Shown: positions 10,457 through 19,458, numbered from the stretch's first letter. The stretch is DNA of 64,000 bases from Sphingomonas sp. S1-29 (GCF_026167545.1 NZ_CP110678.1:3275501-3339500); one strand, 5' to 3'. Made by a program: numbers and translations. Notes: generated by a model not told the origin, from the letters alone.

Positions 10457-12057
10457 TGCGGCGGGCTGTGGTTTCGATGCTGGCGCTGGCGCTCGCCGGA
10501 TGCGCGGCGACCGCCGGGAGCGGGCGGCGCGCCGATGTCGCGATCCGGGGCGGCACGCTCTATTCGGGCGGCGAGGGTGCGGCGGTGGTGGGCGATGTCG
10601 AGATTGTCGGCGACCGCATCGTCTATGTCGGGCCTTCGCGTGGGACGGCGGCGGCGCGGGTGATCGACGCGGCGGGCAAGATCGTCGCGCCGGGATTCAT
10701 CGATCCGCATACCCATCCCGACAGCTATATCCGATCGGCCGATCCGGTGGCGCGGCGCAATTTGCCGTGGCTGGCGCAGGGGGTGAGCACGATCATCCAC
10801 GGTGTCGATGGCGGCGGTTCGCCCGATGTCGCCGCCGATGCCGCCAGGCTGGAGGCGAGCGGGATCGGTACCAATGTCGCGCGCTTCGTGGGGTTCGGCG
10901 CGGTGCGCGAGGCGGTGTTGGGGCAGGACGACCGCGTGCCGACGGCTGCCGAACTGGCGCGGGAAAAGGCGCTTGTCGTCAAGGCGATGTGCGAGGGGGC
11001 TTTGGGGCTTTCGACCGGGCTGTTCTATGCGCCGCAGAGCTTTGCGACGACCGAGGAGGTGATCGCGGTGGCGCGCGAGGCGGGGTCGCGCGGCGGGATG
11101 TACGACACGCATCAGCGCGATGAATCGAGCTATACGATCGGCCTGCTGGGTTCGACTCGCGAGGCGATCCGCATCGGGCGCGAGGCCGGGATGCCGGTGC
11201 ATTTCGCGCATCTGAAGGCGCTGGGGGTCGACGTCCACGGGCAGGCACCGCAACTGATCGCCGAGATCGAGGCGGCGCGCGCGGCGGGGATCGACGTGAC
11301 CGCCGACCAATATCCGTGGGACGCATCGGGATCGAGCGTCGATGCCTCGCTGGTGCCTCGCTGGGCAGTCGATGGCGGCTATAAGGCGATGATCGCGCGG
11401 TTCGACACGCCCGCGACGATGGCGCGGATAAAGGGCGAGATGGCGGAGAATTTGCGGCGGCGGGGCGGGGCCGACAGCTTGCTGTTGACCAGCGCGGGGC
11501 AGCCCTGGACCGGCAGGACGCTGGCGCAGATGGGGCAGAGCTGGGGGATCGACCCGATCGAGGCGGCGATCCGAATCCTGCGCGTCGCCAATCCGCGCGG
11601 CACCGGCGCTGCGGGCAGCGCGGTCGCGTCGTTCAACATGGCCGATCGTGACATCGACCTGATCATGCGCCAGCCCTGGGTGGTGACCGGCTCCGACGGA
11701 TCGGACGGGCATCCGCGCCAATATGCGACCTTCCCCCGGCTATACGCCGAATATGTCCGCAAGCGCGGGGTGATCGACCTGGCGACGATGATCCGGCGAT
11801 CGACCGGCAAGGTGGCGGATATGTATCGGATCGAGCGGCGGGGGTATCTGCGCGCAGGGTATTTCGCCGATGTGGTGGTGTTCGATCCCGAGGAATATGC
11901 GCCGCGTGCGGATTATGTGAACCCGGCGCTGCCGGCGGCTGGGGTGACGGCGTTGTTCGTCAATGGCGTGCTGGCGTTGGAGGATGGCGCGGCGACGGGG
12001 GCGACGGCGGGGCGGGCGTTGCTGAGGGCAAGGCCTGCGGGGTGTCCTGCCGTTTGA
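10453..12057 (+). CDS. N-acyl-D-amino-acid deacylase family amidohydrolase, lipoprotein
   Basis: The 534-residue product has a lipoprotein signal (LALAGC, Cys17) and a metal-dependent amidohydrolase fold. The metal-binding HxH is at 86-88 in GFIDPHTHPD, further His residues occur in FAHLKALG, and the catalytic Asp lies in the GSDGSDGHPRQYA region. The family removes acyl groups from N-acyl-D-amino acids or dipeptides. Translation is coupled to the upstream acylase by a 4-bp overlap. Exported together, the pair would release amino acids and acyl groups from an amide imported or met by the divergent TonB receptor. Family firm, substrate inferred. Confidence 0.88.
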   Translation: MMRRAVVSMLALALAGCAATAGSGRRADVAIRGGTLYSGGEGAAVVGDVEIVGDRIVYVGPSRGTAAARVIDAAGKIVAPGFIDPHTHPDSYIRSADPVARRNLPWLAQGVSTIIHGVDGGGSPDVAADAARLEASGIGTNVARFVGFGAVREAVLGQDDRVPTAAELAREKALVVKAMCEGALGLSTGLFYAPQSFATTEEVIAVAREAGSRGGMYDTHQRDESSYTIGLLGSTREAIRIGREAGMPVHFAHLKALGVDVHGQAPQLIAEIEAARAAGIDVTADQYPWDASGSSVDASLVPRWAVDGGYKAMIARFDTPATMARIKGEMAENLRRRGGADSLLLTSAGQPWTGRTLAQMGQSWGIDPIEAAIRILRVANPRGTGAAGSAVASFNMADRDIDLIMRQPWVVTGSDGSDGHPRQYATFPRLYAEYVRKRGVIDLATMIRRSTGKVADMYRIERRGYLRAGYFADVVVFDPEEYAPRADYVNPALPAAGVTALFVNGVLALEDGAATGATAGRALLRARPAGCPAV

Positions 12058-12064
12058 GCCTTTT

Positions 12065-12194
12065 CGTTCGTCCTGAGTAGCGGCTGAGCCTAGCGAAGAC
12101 GCGTATCGAAGGACATTGCCCTAAGCGGGCCGGTGCTTCGATACGCGCCCTCGCTACGCCCTTCGGGCTACTCGGTCGCTACTCAGCACGAACG
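12065..12194. repeat. Palindromic element with CGTTCGT termini (copy 1)
   Basis: Outer arms CGTTCGTCCTGAGTAGCG and CGCTACTCAGCACGAACG, with one mismatch, enclose further pairing (CGCGTATCGAAG / CTTCGATACGCG) in a 130-bp element just after the deacylase stop. The CGTTCGT ends are shared with the elements at 12229, 15602 and 35324. Confidence 0.75.
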
Positions 12195-12228
12195 GTTGGG
12201 GGGCGGGGAGTGCAAGCCAAACCTCCCC

Positions 12229-12303
12229 CCGTTCGTTTCGAGCGAAGTCGAAAAACGGAGCCAAGCGCGGAGGGCGGTTTCTCGACTACGCTCGAAACGA
12301 ACG
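12229..12303. repeat. Palindromic element with CGTTCGTTTCGAGCG arms (copy 2)
   Basis: Arms CGTTCGTTTCGAGCG and CGCTCGAAACGAACG are perfect complements with a shorter inner stem. The same element recurs at 35324-35402 with nearly identical arms but a different loop. It ends at the 3' end of the serine hydrolase gene and may act as its terminator. Confidence 0.8.
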
Positions 12304-12304
12304 G

Positions 12305-13336
12305 TCAGGGATTGGACGGGTGCGAGGCATCGAACCCCGCGACCACCGCATCCCCCGTTGCCGCACGTAGCGCGACGATGCCGCTGTCGGCATGGCGGGT
12401 GGGATGCACTCGGTTCGTCAGCAAGGTCCAGCCGATGCCGCGGGCGAAGTCGATCCACAGGCCGGTGCCGGTGAAGCCGGTATGGCCGATCGTCTCGGCT
12501 GAGCAGGCATTGCCGCCGGGCCAGCCGTCGAACCGCCGTTCCCAGCCGCAGGTGCGGCGCTGCGTGACGGGGGTGCGGATCGCCGCGAGCATTGCGGGCG
12601 ATGCGCCCGAGCCGTCGAGCAGGCCGGCTGCGAAATCGAGCACGCCGGTGACGGTGCCGAACAGCCCGGCATGACCGGTGCGCCCGCCCAGCGCGAAGCA
12701 GTTTTCGTCGTGGACCTCGCCCTGCAACACCCGCCCGCGCCAGCTGCAGCGTTCGGTGGCGACGGCGGGGCCGGGGGGTGGACCGTAGCTTAGGCCCGGC
12801 CCCAGCGGCTGTGCGTCGAGCGGGCCGCCGGTCAGCCGCTCGATCGCGATGCCGAGCAGCAGGAAATTGATGTCCGAATAGACCGGCGGGCCATGCCGCC
12901 ATTCGCGCTGGAGGATGAAGGCGCGAAGCCGGTCGGGATCGTCGCCATAGGTGTAGATCGGCTCGACCGCGGGCAGGTGGGTATTGTGCGCGAGGCAGGC
13001 GCGGAAGGTGAGGCGGCGTTCGGCGGCACCCGCGACGTCATACTGGCGAAGGTCGGGGATGGCGGTGGTGAGCGGCGCGTCGAGATCGAGCGCGCCCTGA
13101 TCGGCCAGCCGCAGGATCATCGTGGTGGTGGCGATCACCTTGGTCAGCGAGGCGAGGTCGAACCAGTGATCGGCGGAGAGCGCGGTTTCGTGCGGCTCGC
13201 GGCTGGCAAGGCCGGCGAGGCGAGTCGCGCGGCGGCCATCGGCGGTGACGATGCCGAGCGTCGCGCCGGGGATGCGGCCCGCGGCGACCGCCTCAGCGGC
13301 GGCGGCGAAGGCTTGGTCGGCGATGGCTTCGATCAT
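12305..13336 (-). CDS. Serine hydrolase, beta-lactamase/class C fold
   Basis: The 343-residue product has the class C beta-lactamase/DD-peptidase signature: Ser63-x-x-Lys66 (SLTK), a tyrosine motif at Tyr154 (YSD where YxN is usual) and an HTG triad (GHTGFTG) replacing KTG. No signal peptide is visible at the chosen ATG, so it may be cytoplasmic. The ATG at 13336 overlaps the stop of the AmpG-like permease gene (ATGA). With that permease, action on imported muropeptides or another peptide/ester is plausible. The altered second and third motifs argue against a true antibiotic-hydrolysing beta-lactamase. Confidence 0.85.
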   Translation of the reverse strand: MIEAIADQAFAAAAEAVAAGRIPGATLGIVTADGRRATRLAGLASREPHETALSADHWFDLASLTKVIATTTMILRLADQGALDLDAPLTTAIPDLRQYDVAGAAERRLTFRACLAHNTHLPAVEPIYTYGDDPDRLRAFILQREWRHGPPVYSDINFLLLGIAIERLTGGPLDAQPLGPGLSYGPPPGPAVATERCSWRGRVLQGEVHDENCFALGGRTGHAGLFGTVTGVLDFAAGLLDGSGASPAMLAAIRTPVTQRRTCGWERRFDGWPGGNACSAETIGHTGFTGTGLWIDFARGIGWTLLTNRVHPTRHADSGIVALRAATGDAVVAGFDASHPSNP

Positions 13337-14850
13337 GCGGGCAAATCCGATGCGCGCGGGCGGATACGCGACAGCGCGGGGAGGAAGGGGATCGCCGCCA
13401 GGCTGACGATGCCCGACAGCGCGAAAAAGCCGTTATAGCCGATCGTCCCGACCATCGCACCGCCCGCGCCCGACAGCAGCCGGGGGAGCAGGAAGGCGAA
13501 GCCCGACAGAAAGGCATATTGCGCGCCGGGGAAGCGCGGGTTCACCAGCAGCGAGAGATAGACAACGAAGATCGCGCCCGCCATGCCGTTGCCGAACTGG
13601 TCGGCGCCGGTGGCGATATAGAGCAACGCCTCGCTCGGCGGTTGCCATGCCAGCCAGACGAAGCCGAAATTGCCGATCGCGGCGAACACCGCGCCCAGCG
13701 CCAGCGTCCATGCCATCGGCCAGCGCGTGACGATGAAGCCACCGACGCCGACGCCGATGATGCTCGCGGCGAGCGCGACGATGCTGTCGGCGCGGCCGAT
13801 CTGGACGAGGCTGTAGCCAAGGTCGCGGATCATCGGCTTCGACAGGTTGAGCGCGAGGACGTCGCCCATGCGATAGATCGACACGAAGCCCAGCAGCACG
13901 ATCGCGCCGAAGCCATAGCGCCAGAAGAAATCGACATAGGGGCCGATCGCGGTCGATCGGCGGAGGCGCGAGGTGGGCGCGGCGCGGCGGATTTTGGGCA
14001 GCGCGATCGCCATTGCGATGAAGGGCAGCATGCAGATGCCCAGCACATAGGGGGTGACGTTGCTCTGGCTGCCGATCCCCGCCGCCGACGCGGCTTCGAG
14101 CACGACCCAGCCGAGCGCGGCGGTGACGACCAGCACCAGGGCGAGGATCGCGGCGCTGGCGGCCAGCCCGTGGGCAAGGGCGGTCCAGCGCCCGTGCGTG
14201 CCGGGGCGATCGGGAGCGGTAGCCAGCAGCAGCGGGAAGGGCGCGATCGCGGCGGCGGCGATGCCGAGATACGCCGCCGACCAGCCGCTGGCATCGGCGA
14301 TCAGCAGCGCGCCGCTGCCCGCCGCGACCATCGCCGAGCGATAGCCCCAAAGGTTCGCCGCGACGATCGGGCCTTGCTCGTCCTGCGTAGGCGCAAGCTC
14401 GATCCGCCAGGCATCGGCGGCGACTTCGAGCGTGGTGGTCCAGAAGGCGAGCAGCACCGCGAACAATGCGGTGACCCCCAGGCTGTCGTCGCCGGCGGTG
14501 AGCGCCATGCCGACCATCGCGGTGAAGATGCCGAGCTGTGACAGCAGGATCCAACCGCGCCTTTTGCCCCAGAAGCGCGCGAAGCCGGGGACGTCGTAGC
14601 GATCGAGCAACGGTGCCCAGAGGAATTTGAAGGTGGGGAGCAATTGCACCCAGGCGAAGAAGCCGATCACCACCAATGCCACGCCATGCGCCTGGAGCCG
14701 AAGCGCGAGGACGGTCGAGAACATGTAGAAGGGCAGCCCGGCGGAAAAGCCGAGCAGGCCGAACAGCGCCATGCGGGCTTTCCCGGGCGCAATCGGCGGC
14801 ATCGTCGCGGGGTGGGGGACTGCCGCCGAAGGCGACGATATCGCGGTCAT
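13333..14850 (-). CDS. AmpG-type muropeptide MFS permease
   Basis: The protein (505 residues from ATG 14850) is highly hydrophobic with about 12 predicted membrane segments and the AmpG-like opening GLLGFSAGLPFYMFSTVLAL, then WAPLLDRYDVP in the first cytoplasmic loop. AmpG imports anhydro-muropeptides for cell-wall recycling and beta-lactamase induction. A TTG at 14877 would add nine residues; I prefer the ATG at 14850, though its nearest AGGA is rather far upstream. The stop overlaps the hydrolase start, so the two form an operon. An alternative is a PAT1-like transporter of the same superfamily. Confidence 0.85.
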   Translation of the reverse strand: MTAISSPSAAVPHPATMPPIAPGKARMALFGLLGFSAGLPFYMFSTVLALRLQAHGVALVVIGFFAWVQLLPTFKFLWAPLLDRYDVPGFARFWGKRRGWILLSQLGIFTAMVGMALTAGDDSLGVTALFAVLLAFWTTTLEVAADAWRIELAPTQDEQGPIVAANLWGYRSAMVAAGSGALLIADASGWSAAYLGIAAAAIAPFPLLLATAPDRPGTHGRWTALAHGLAASAAILALVLVVTAALGWVVLEAASAAGIGSQSNVTPYVLGICMLPFIAMAIALPKIRRAAPTSRLRRSTAIGPYVDFFWRYGFGAIVLLGFVSIYRMGDVLALNLSKPMIRDLGYSLVQIGRADSIVALAASIIGVGVGGFIVTRWPMAWTLALGAVFAAIGNFGFVWLAWQPPSEALLYIATGADQFGNGMAGAIFVVYLSLLVNPRFPGAQYAFLSGFAFLLPRLLSGAGGAMVGTIGYNGFFALSGIVSLAAIPFLPALSRIRPRASDLPA

Positions 14851-15025
14851 CGCGCGGGGGGTTCCTGAAACGGACAAGGCCGCATATCGTCGAGCGATCG
14901 CGGCAAACAGTCAATCGCCGTCGCCCGACCGCCGGCACGACTTATCCGCCGCGTCCGATGGAGCAAATTGCCGGTCCGGTCGTTGTCGATCCGAACCGAT
15001 TTTTTTGCACTAGATGGAGCATCCC

Positions 15026-15526
15026 ATGGCCGACACGCCCAATCCTGCGCTCAAGACCCCGACCGACCTCAAGCCCAACGACGCCAAGACCGTCGCGCAG
15101 GCGCTTAACGGCATCCTTGCCGACAGCTTCGCGCTGTATCTCAAGACCAAGAATTTCCACTGGCACGTCTCGGGCCCGCATTTTCGCGACTATCATCTGA
15201 TGCTCGACGACCAGGCGGCGCAGATCCTCGCCACCACCGACGACATCGCCGAGCGCGTGCGCAAGACGGGCAACACGACGCTGCGCTCGATCGGCGACAT
15301 CGCGCGCCACCAGACGATCAAAGACAATGACAAGGAGTTCGTCTCGGCGACCGACATGCTCGCCGAACTGCGCGAGGACAATCTCGCGCTGGTCGAACTG
15401 CTGCGCGAAGCCAAGGACATCGTCGACGAAGCCAAGGACAATGCCACCAGCGGTATCCTCGACGACTGGACCGACCAGGCCGAAGAGCGCGCCTGGTTCC
15501 TGTTCGAGGCCAGCCGCAAGGGCTGA
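15026..15526 (+). CDS. dps: Dps/ferritin-like DNA-protecting protein
   Basis: The 166-residue product has the Dps ferroxidase signature (KNFHWHVSGPHF, then the DYHLMLDDQ stretch). Dps forms dodecamers that oxidise and store iron and shield DNA in stress and stationary phase. Two ATGs are close (15014 and 15026); I choose 15026 because GGAG at 15016-15019 is ideally spaced from it. Upstream of the gene is a T-run (15000-15006). A strong hairpin follows. No OxyR or Fur site was recognised. Confidence 0.93.
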   Translation: MADTPNPALKTPTDLKPNDAKTVAQALNGILADSFALYLKTKNFHWHVSGPHFRDYHLMLDDQAAQILATTDDIAERVRKTGNTTLRSIGDIARHQTIKDNDKEFVSATDMLAELREDNLALVELLREAKDIVDEAKDNATSGILDDWTDQAEERAWFLFEASRKG

Positions 15527-15549
15527 TCGAAGCGTTTGGTGCTGACACG

Positions 15550-15576
15550 CCCCCCGGTTGCCCGGCAGCCGGGGGG
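15550..15576 (+). terminator. Hairpin after dps
   Basis: CCCCCCGG and CCGGGGGG form a perfect 8-bp stem with an 11-base loop, 24 bases after the dps stop. No T-run follows, so termination efficiency is uncertain. Confidence 0.5.
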
Positions 15577-15601
15577 TAAGTGTGTCTGGCCCCTATGCCC
15601 A

Positions 15602-15692
15602 CCGTTCGTGCTGAGCTTGTCGAAGCACCGTACTTCTTGCGCCGGCCGGGCGAGAAGAAAGAACAGTGCTTCGACAAGCTCAGCACGAACGG
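15602..15692. repeat. Palindromic element with CGTTCGTGCTGAGC arms (copy 3)
   Basis: Arms CCGTTCGTGCTGAGCTTGTC and GACAAGCTCAGCACGAACGG are perfect complements and the pairing continues through CGAAGCAC/GTGCTTCG; the loop holds a weaker inner stem. It lies between dps and the DUF1328 gene and shares CGTTCGT ends with other elements in the window. Confidence 0.85.
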
Positions 15693-15792
15693 ACGGGGAG
15701 GGTCGCCGCTTACCCGCCAAGCCGATCGCGCGCCGCGGGGAACTTTCGCGGCGCTGGCACGGTTGGTTTTGTCCGCAACAGGGAGAATACAC

Positions 15793-15978
15793 ATGATTCG
15801 TTGGGCAGTTATATTTCTGGTGATCGGCCTCGTGATGGCGGTGCTCGGCTTCGGCGGCATCGGCGGCGCGTTCATCGAGATCGCCAAGATCGTGTTCTTC
15901 ATCGCGGTTGCGATCTTCGTGATCCTGCTGGTGCTGGGACTGATCGCGGGCAAAAAGGTCAAGGACACCTTGTCCTGA
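15793..15978 (+). CDS. DUF1328 small membrane protein
   Basis: A 61-residue protein with two hydrophobic helices separated by GFGGIGGAF, ending in KKVKDTLS. The pattern [20 protein letters not shown] matches the DUF1328 (YtjA-like) family of small inner-membrane proteins, of unknown function and common near stress genes. The ATG at 15793 follows GGGAGA. It sits 12 bases before the DNA ligase start, suggesting co-transcription with it. Confidence 0.85.
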   Translation: MIRWAVIFLVIGLVMAVLGFGGIGGAFIEIAKIVFFIAVAIFVILLVLGLIAGKKVKDTLS

Positions 15979-15989
15979 TCTAGGTAGCG

Positions 15990-17585
15990 ATGCGCGCCTT
16001 TGCCGATCTGCTCGATCGGCTGATCTATACCCGGTCTCGCAACGCCAAGCTGGCGTTGATTGGCCAGTATCTTCGCGAGACGCCTGATCCCGACCGGGGT
16101 TGGGCGCTCGCTGCGTTGACGGGTGATCTCGATTTGCCCGCGGTCAAATCTGGCACCGTCCGTGGGCTGATCGCCGAACGCACCGATCCGGTGCTGTTCG
16201 CGATGAGCCGCGATTTCGTCGGCGACACCGCCGAGACCGTTGCGCTGCTGTGGCCTGAAAATCCGGCGCGCGCGGTCGAGGCCGAGCCGCTGACCGTCGC
16301 GCGGGTGATCGAGCGGCTGGGCAGCCTTAGCCGCGCCGATGCGCCGGCGATCCTTGCCGACATGCTCGACCAGCTCGATTCGGACGAACGCTATGCGCTG
16401 CTCAAACTCGCCACCGGCGGGTTGCGGGTCGGGGTATCGGCGCGGCTTGCCAAGACCGCGCTGGCGCAAGCGTTCGGCATCGATGTCGAGGCGGTCGAGG
16501 AAGTCTGGCACGGGCTCGACGCGCCCTATGACACGCTGTTCGCCTGGGCCGAGGGGCGGGGCACCCAGCCGAGCACGACCGACATACCGGTGTTCCGCCC
16601 CTTCATGCTCGCGCACCCGCTCGAAGACACGCAGGTCGATATGGCCGACTATGCCGTTGAATGGAAATGGGACGGCATCCGCGTCCAGATCGTCCACGTC
16701 GCGGGCGAGACGCGACTCTATAGTCGCGCTGGCGACGACATCACCGGGAGTTTTCCCGAAGTCGCGGCGGCCTATCGCACCCCCGGCGTGCTCGACGGCG
16801 AATTGCTGGTGAAGGGGGAGGCGCAGGGCGCTGCGCTCGATGAGGGCGGCGGCGCGGCGAGCTTCAACGCGCTGCAGCAGCGGCTGGGGCGCAAGACGGT
16901 TTCGGCCAAGATGCAGGCGGAATATCCCGCCTTTGTCCGGCTGTACGACATCTTGTTCGACGGCTCCGAAGATCTGCGTGACCTTCCCTGGCACGCGCGG
17001 CGTGCGCGGCTCGAACCGTTCGTCGCTGCCCTCGACCCCGATCGCTTCGACCTAAGCCGAGTGATCGACGCCGCCGATTTCGCCGCACTCACCACGATCC
17101 GCGACGGCGCGCGCGATTCGGCGATCGAAGGGGTGATGCTTAAGCGGCGCGACTCGCCCTATATCACCGGGCGGCGCGTGGGGCTGTGGTATAAATGGAA
17201 GCGCGATCCGCTCGTCGCCGATTGCGTGATGATGTACGCGCAGCGCGGCAGCGGCAAACGGTCGAGCTTCTACAGCGATTACACCTTTGGATGCTGGACC
17301 CCCGCCGGCCAGTTATTGCCGGTGGGCAAGGCCTATTCGGGCTTCACCGACGAGGAGCTGAAATGGCTCGATCGCTTTGTCCGCAACAACACCGTCGCGC
17401 GCTTCGGCCCGGTACGCGAGGTCGAAAAGACACTGGTGCTCGAGGTGGCGTTCGATTCAATTCACGCCTCTAAGCGGCATAAATCGGGGGTTGCGATGCG
17501 CTTCCCCCGCATCGCCCGAATTCGCAAGGACAAGCCTGCGGGGGAAGCCGATCACATCGAAACGCTGCTGCGCCTCGCGACCTGA
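15990..17585 (+). CDS. ATP-dependent DNA ligase (bacterial LigC/cisplatin-response type)
   Basis: The 531-residue product has an N-terminal alpha-helical DNA-binding domain (about 1-180), the nucleotidyltransferase motif KWDGIR with catalytic Lys226, later motifs (EGVMLKRRDSPY, YKWKRDP) and a C-terminal OB fold. It seals nicks through an AMP-lysine intermediate and is distinct from the NAD-dependent replicative LigA. Length and architecture match the family called cisplatin-damage-response ligase. In many proteobacteria this ligase is beside a dedicated exonuclease, helicase and PdeM endonuclease; none are adjacent here. It converges on the GST gene with only 7 bases between. Confidence 0.92.
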   Translation: MRAFADLLDRLIYTRSRNAKLALIGQYLRETPDPDRGWALAALTGDLDLPAVKSGTVRGLIAERTDPVLFAMSRDFVGDTAETVALLWPENPARAVEAEPLTVARVIERLGSLSRADAPAILADMLDQLDSDERYALLKLATGGLRVGVSARLAKTALAQAFGIDVEAVEEVWHGLDAPYDTLFAWAEGRGTQPSTTDIPVFRPFMLAHPLEDTQVDMADYAVEWKWDGIRVQIVHVAGETRLYSRAGDDITGSFPEVAAAYRTPGVLDGELLVKGEAQGAALDEGGGAASFNALQQRLGRKTVSAKMQAEYPAFVRLYDILFDGSEDLRDLPWHARRARLEPFVAALDPDRFDLSRVIDAADFAALTTIRDGARDSAIEGVMLKRRDSPYITGRRVGLWYKWKRDPLVADCVMMYAQRGSGKRSSFYSDYTFGCWTPAGQLLPVGKAYSGFTDEELKWLDRFVRNNTVARFGPVREVEKTLVLEVAFDSIHASKRHKSGVAMRFPRIARIRKDKPAGEADHIETLLRLAT

Positions 17586-17592
17586 GGTGGCC

Positions 17593-18543
17593 TCAGATGG
17601 AGGCGGGGCCGATCGGCACGATGCCGGTGGGGTTCACGTCGGGATGGCTGCGATAATAATGCGTCTTGATGTGGTCGAGGTCGACGGTCTCGGCGATGCC
17701 GGGCACTGCCATCATCCGCTCCATCAGGCCGTGCAAGCGCGGATAGTCGACGATCCGCCGCCAATTGCATTTGAAGTGGCCGTGATAGACCGGATCGAAA
17801 CGCATCAGCGTGGTGACCAGTCGGATATCGGCTTCGGTCATCCGGTCGCCGACCAGCCATTCGCGACCGTCGAGGTGGTGCTCGAGCCAATCGAGCGATT
17901 CGAACAGCGCGCGGGCGGCCTTCTCATACGCCGCCTGCTGCTTGGCAAACCCCGCGCGGTAGACGCCGTTGTTCACCGTTTGATACACACGGTCGTTCAG
18001 CGCATCGATTTCGCCGCGGAGTTCGGCGGGGTAGAAGTCTCCGGGCTTGGCGCCCAGATCGTCGAACGCGGTGTTGAACATGCGGATGATCTCGGACGAT
18101 TCGTTGTTCACGACCCGCGCTTCGTGGCGGTCCCAGAGTACCGGTACGGTAACCTTGCCCGACATTTTCGGATCGCTGCGGGTGTAGATTTGGTGAAGGT
18201 GATCGAAGCCGTACAGCGGATCGCCGGTGCCGCCGAACTCGTCCTGGAAGCTCCAGCCATGTTCGCCCATGATCGGGCCGACGACGGTGACTGGCAGCAG
18301 CTCCTCGAGCCCCTTGAGCGCGCGGACGATCAAGGTGCGGTGCGCCCAGGGGCAGGCGAGGCTGACATAGAGGTGGAAGCGATCGGCTTCGGCGCGGACG
18401 CCGCGCTGGCCATCGGGGCCGGGCGAGCCGTCGGCGGTGAGCCAGTCGCGGAAGGTCGAATCGGCGCGCTGGAAATCGCCCTTCTCGTCGGTAGGCGCGA
18501 CCGGTTGTTCGTTGCTCCAGCGTCCGTCGGTCAATTGACCCAT
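17593..18543 (-). CDS. Glutathionyl-hydroquinone reductase (GST, YqjG/ECM4 type)
   Basis: The 316-residue product is the Xi-class glutathione transferase: an N-terminal thioredoxin-like domain with catalytic Cys64 in the SLACPWAHRT motif and an all-helical C-terminal domain. The family reduces glutathionyl-hydroquinones to hydroquinones and operates in aromatic metabolism and detoxification. ATGs occur at 18549 and 18543; AGGAG lies only one base before the first but seven before the second, so I choose 18543. It lies 83 bases downstream of the glutaminyl cyclase stop on the same strand... no, upstream of it in transcription order, so the two may be co-transcribed with this gene first upstream and cyclase independent; direct operon evidence is weak. 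Family assignment is firm. Confidence 0.92.
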   Translation of the reverse strand: MGQLTDGRWSNEQPVAPTDEKGDFQRADSTFRDWLTADGSPGPDGQRGVRAEADRFHLYVSLACPWAHRTLIVRALKGLEELLPVTVVGPIMGEHGWSFQDEFGGTGDPLYGFDHLHQIYTRSDPKMSGKVTVPVLWDRHEARVVNNESSEIIRMFNTAFDDLGAKPGDFYPAELRGEIDALNDRVYQTVNNGVYRAGFAKQQAAYEKAARALFESLDWLEHHLDGREWLVGDRMTEADIRLVTTLMRFDPVYHGHFKCNWRRIVDYPRLHGLMERMMAVPGIAETVDLDHIKTHYYRSHPDVNPTGIVPIGPASI

Positions 18544-18626
18544 CGTCATTCTCCTATGGCTATGAAGAACGAACCGGCGAGCGGGGCGAGCGATCCCCGC
18601 AGGGGGCGGAAACGCAGGGTTTCACG

Positions 18627-19433
18627 TCAGGGCAACGCGATCTCGAACAGGGTCGGCCAATATTTGCCGGTGACGAACAGCCTTCGGCGCTCCGCGTCCC
18701 AGGCGATGCCGTTGAGCACCGAGTCGCTGTCGCTGAGCCCGACTTCGGCGACCAGCGGCGCCAGGTCGATCCGGCGGGTGACGCAGCCGGTGGCAGGGTC
18801 GATCGCGACGATCGCGGGCTGCATCCACACATTGGCGTAGATCGCCCCGTCGATCGCCTCGAGCTCGTTGAGGTTCTTGAGGCGACGCTCGCCGAGGCGC
18901 ACCGCGATCCGCCCGGTTTCGGCGAAGTCGGCGCGGGCGTGGAAGGTGAGGACGTCGCTGCCGTCGGAGCGTACCAGCCGGTCGCCGAGCGTCGTCAGGC
19001 CCCAGCCTTCGCCACCGTAGCGAAAGCTGCCGCGTGGGCGCAGGTCGCGAGCGGCGTAGCGATGCGCGATTCCGCTGGTCCAGGTGAGCTGCACCAGCTC
19101 GTCGCCGATGAGCGCCAGCCCCTCGCCGAACTGCCGCGGCGGGATCGCCCGGCGCGCCAGCACGCGGCCGGTATCGGGATCGACGCGGCGGACTTCGGAG
19201 CGGCCGGGCTGGCCGACGCTCTCGAACAGCGCGCCGTTATGCCACAACAGCCCCTGGGTGAAGGCGCCGGGGTCGTGAGGGAAGCGCGCGACGATGCTGG
19301 CCGCCTCGACCGCCGGCACGGTGCAGGCAGCGGCGGCAGGCACAGCCTCCTGTGCATGCGCCGGCGCCAGACAGCATAACGCCGCGCCGACGAGGATCGA
19401 CGCGGCGGTATGAGATAGTCGGTTCAGCACCAT
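18627..19433 (-). CDS. Glutaminyl-peptide cyclotransferase (plant/bacterial beta-propeller type)
   Basis: The 268-residue product has a signal peptide (LAPAHAQ, cleavage near residue 28) and the hallmarks of the papaya-type glutaminyl cyclase: FTQGLLW, GRSEVRRVDPDTG, FGEGLA, YGGEGWGLT, LNELE and VLNGIAWD...VTGKYWP. The fold is a five-bladed propeller that converts N-terminal glutamine of exported peptides to pyroglutamate. The ATG at 19433 gives a clean signal. It is followed on the same strand by the glutathionyl-hydroquinone reductase gene, 83 bases downstream. Function in bacteria is largely periplasmic and the substrate is unknown. Confidence 0.92.
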   Translation of the reverse strand: MVLNRLSHTAASILVGAALCCLAPAHAQEAVPAAAACTVPAVEAASIVARFPHDPGAFTQGLLWHNGALFESVGQPGRSEVRRVDPDTGRVLARRAIPPRQFGEGLALIGDELVQLTWTSGIAHRYAARDLRPRGSFRYGGEGWGLTTLGDRLVRSDGSDVLTFHARADFAETGRIAVRLGERRLKNLNELEAIDGAIYANVWMQPAIVAIDPATGCVTRRIDLAPLVAEVGLSDSDSVLNGIAWDAERRRLFVTGKYWPTLFEIALP

Positions 19434-19458
19434 GACGGCGCCGACGCTTGCGCGCCGG

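Noticed and set aside
15747..15771. Sigma-54 promoter before the DUF1328 gene
   Set aside because: TGGCACGG is present but no TTGC follows at the required spacing.
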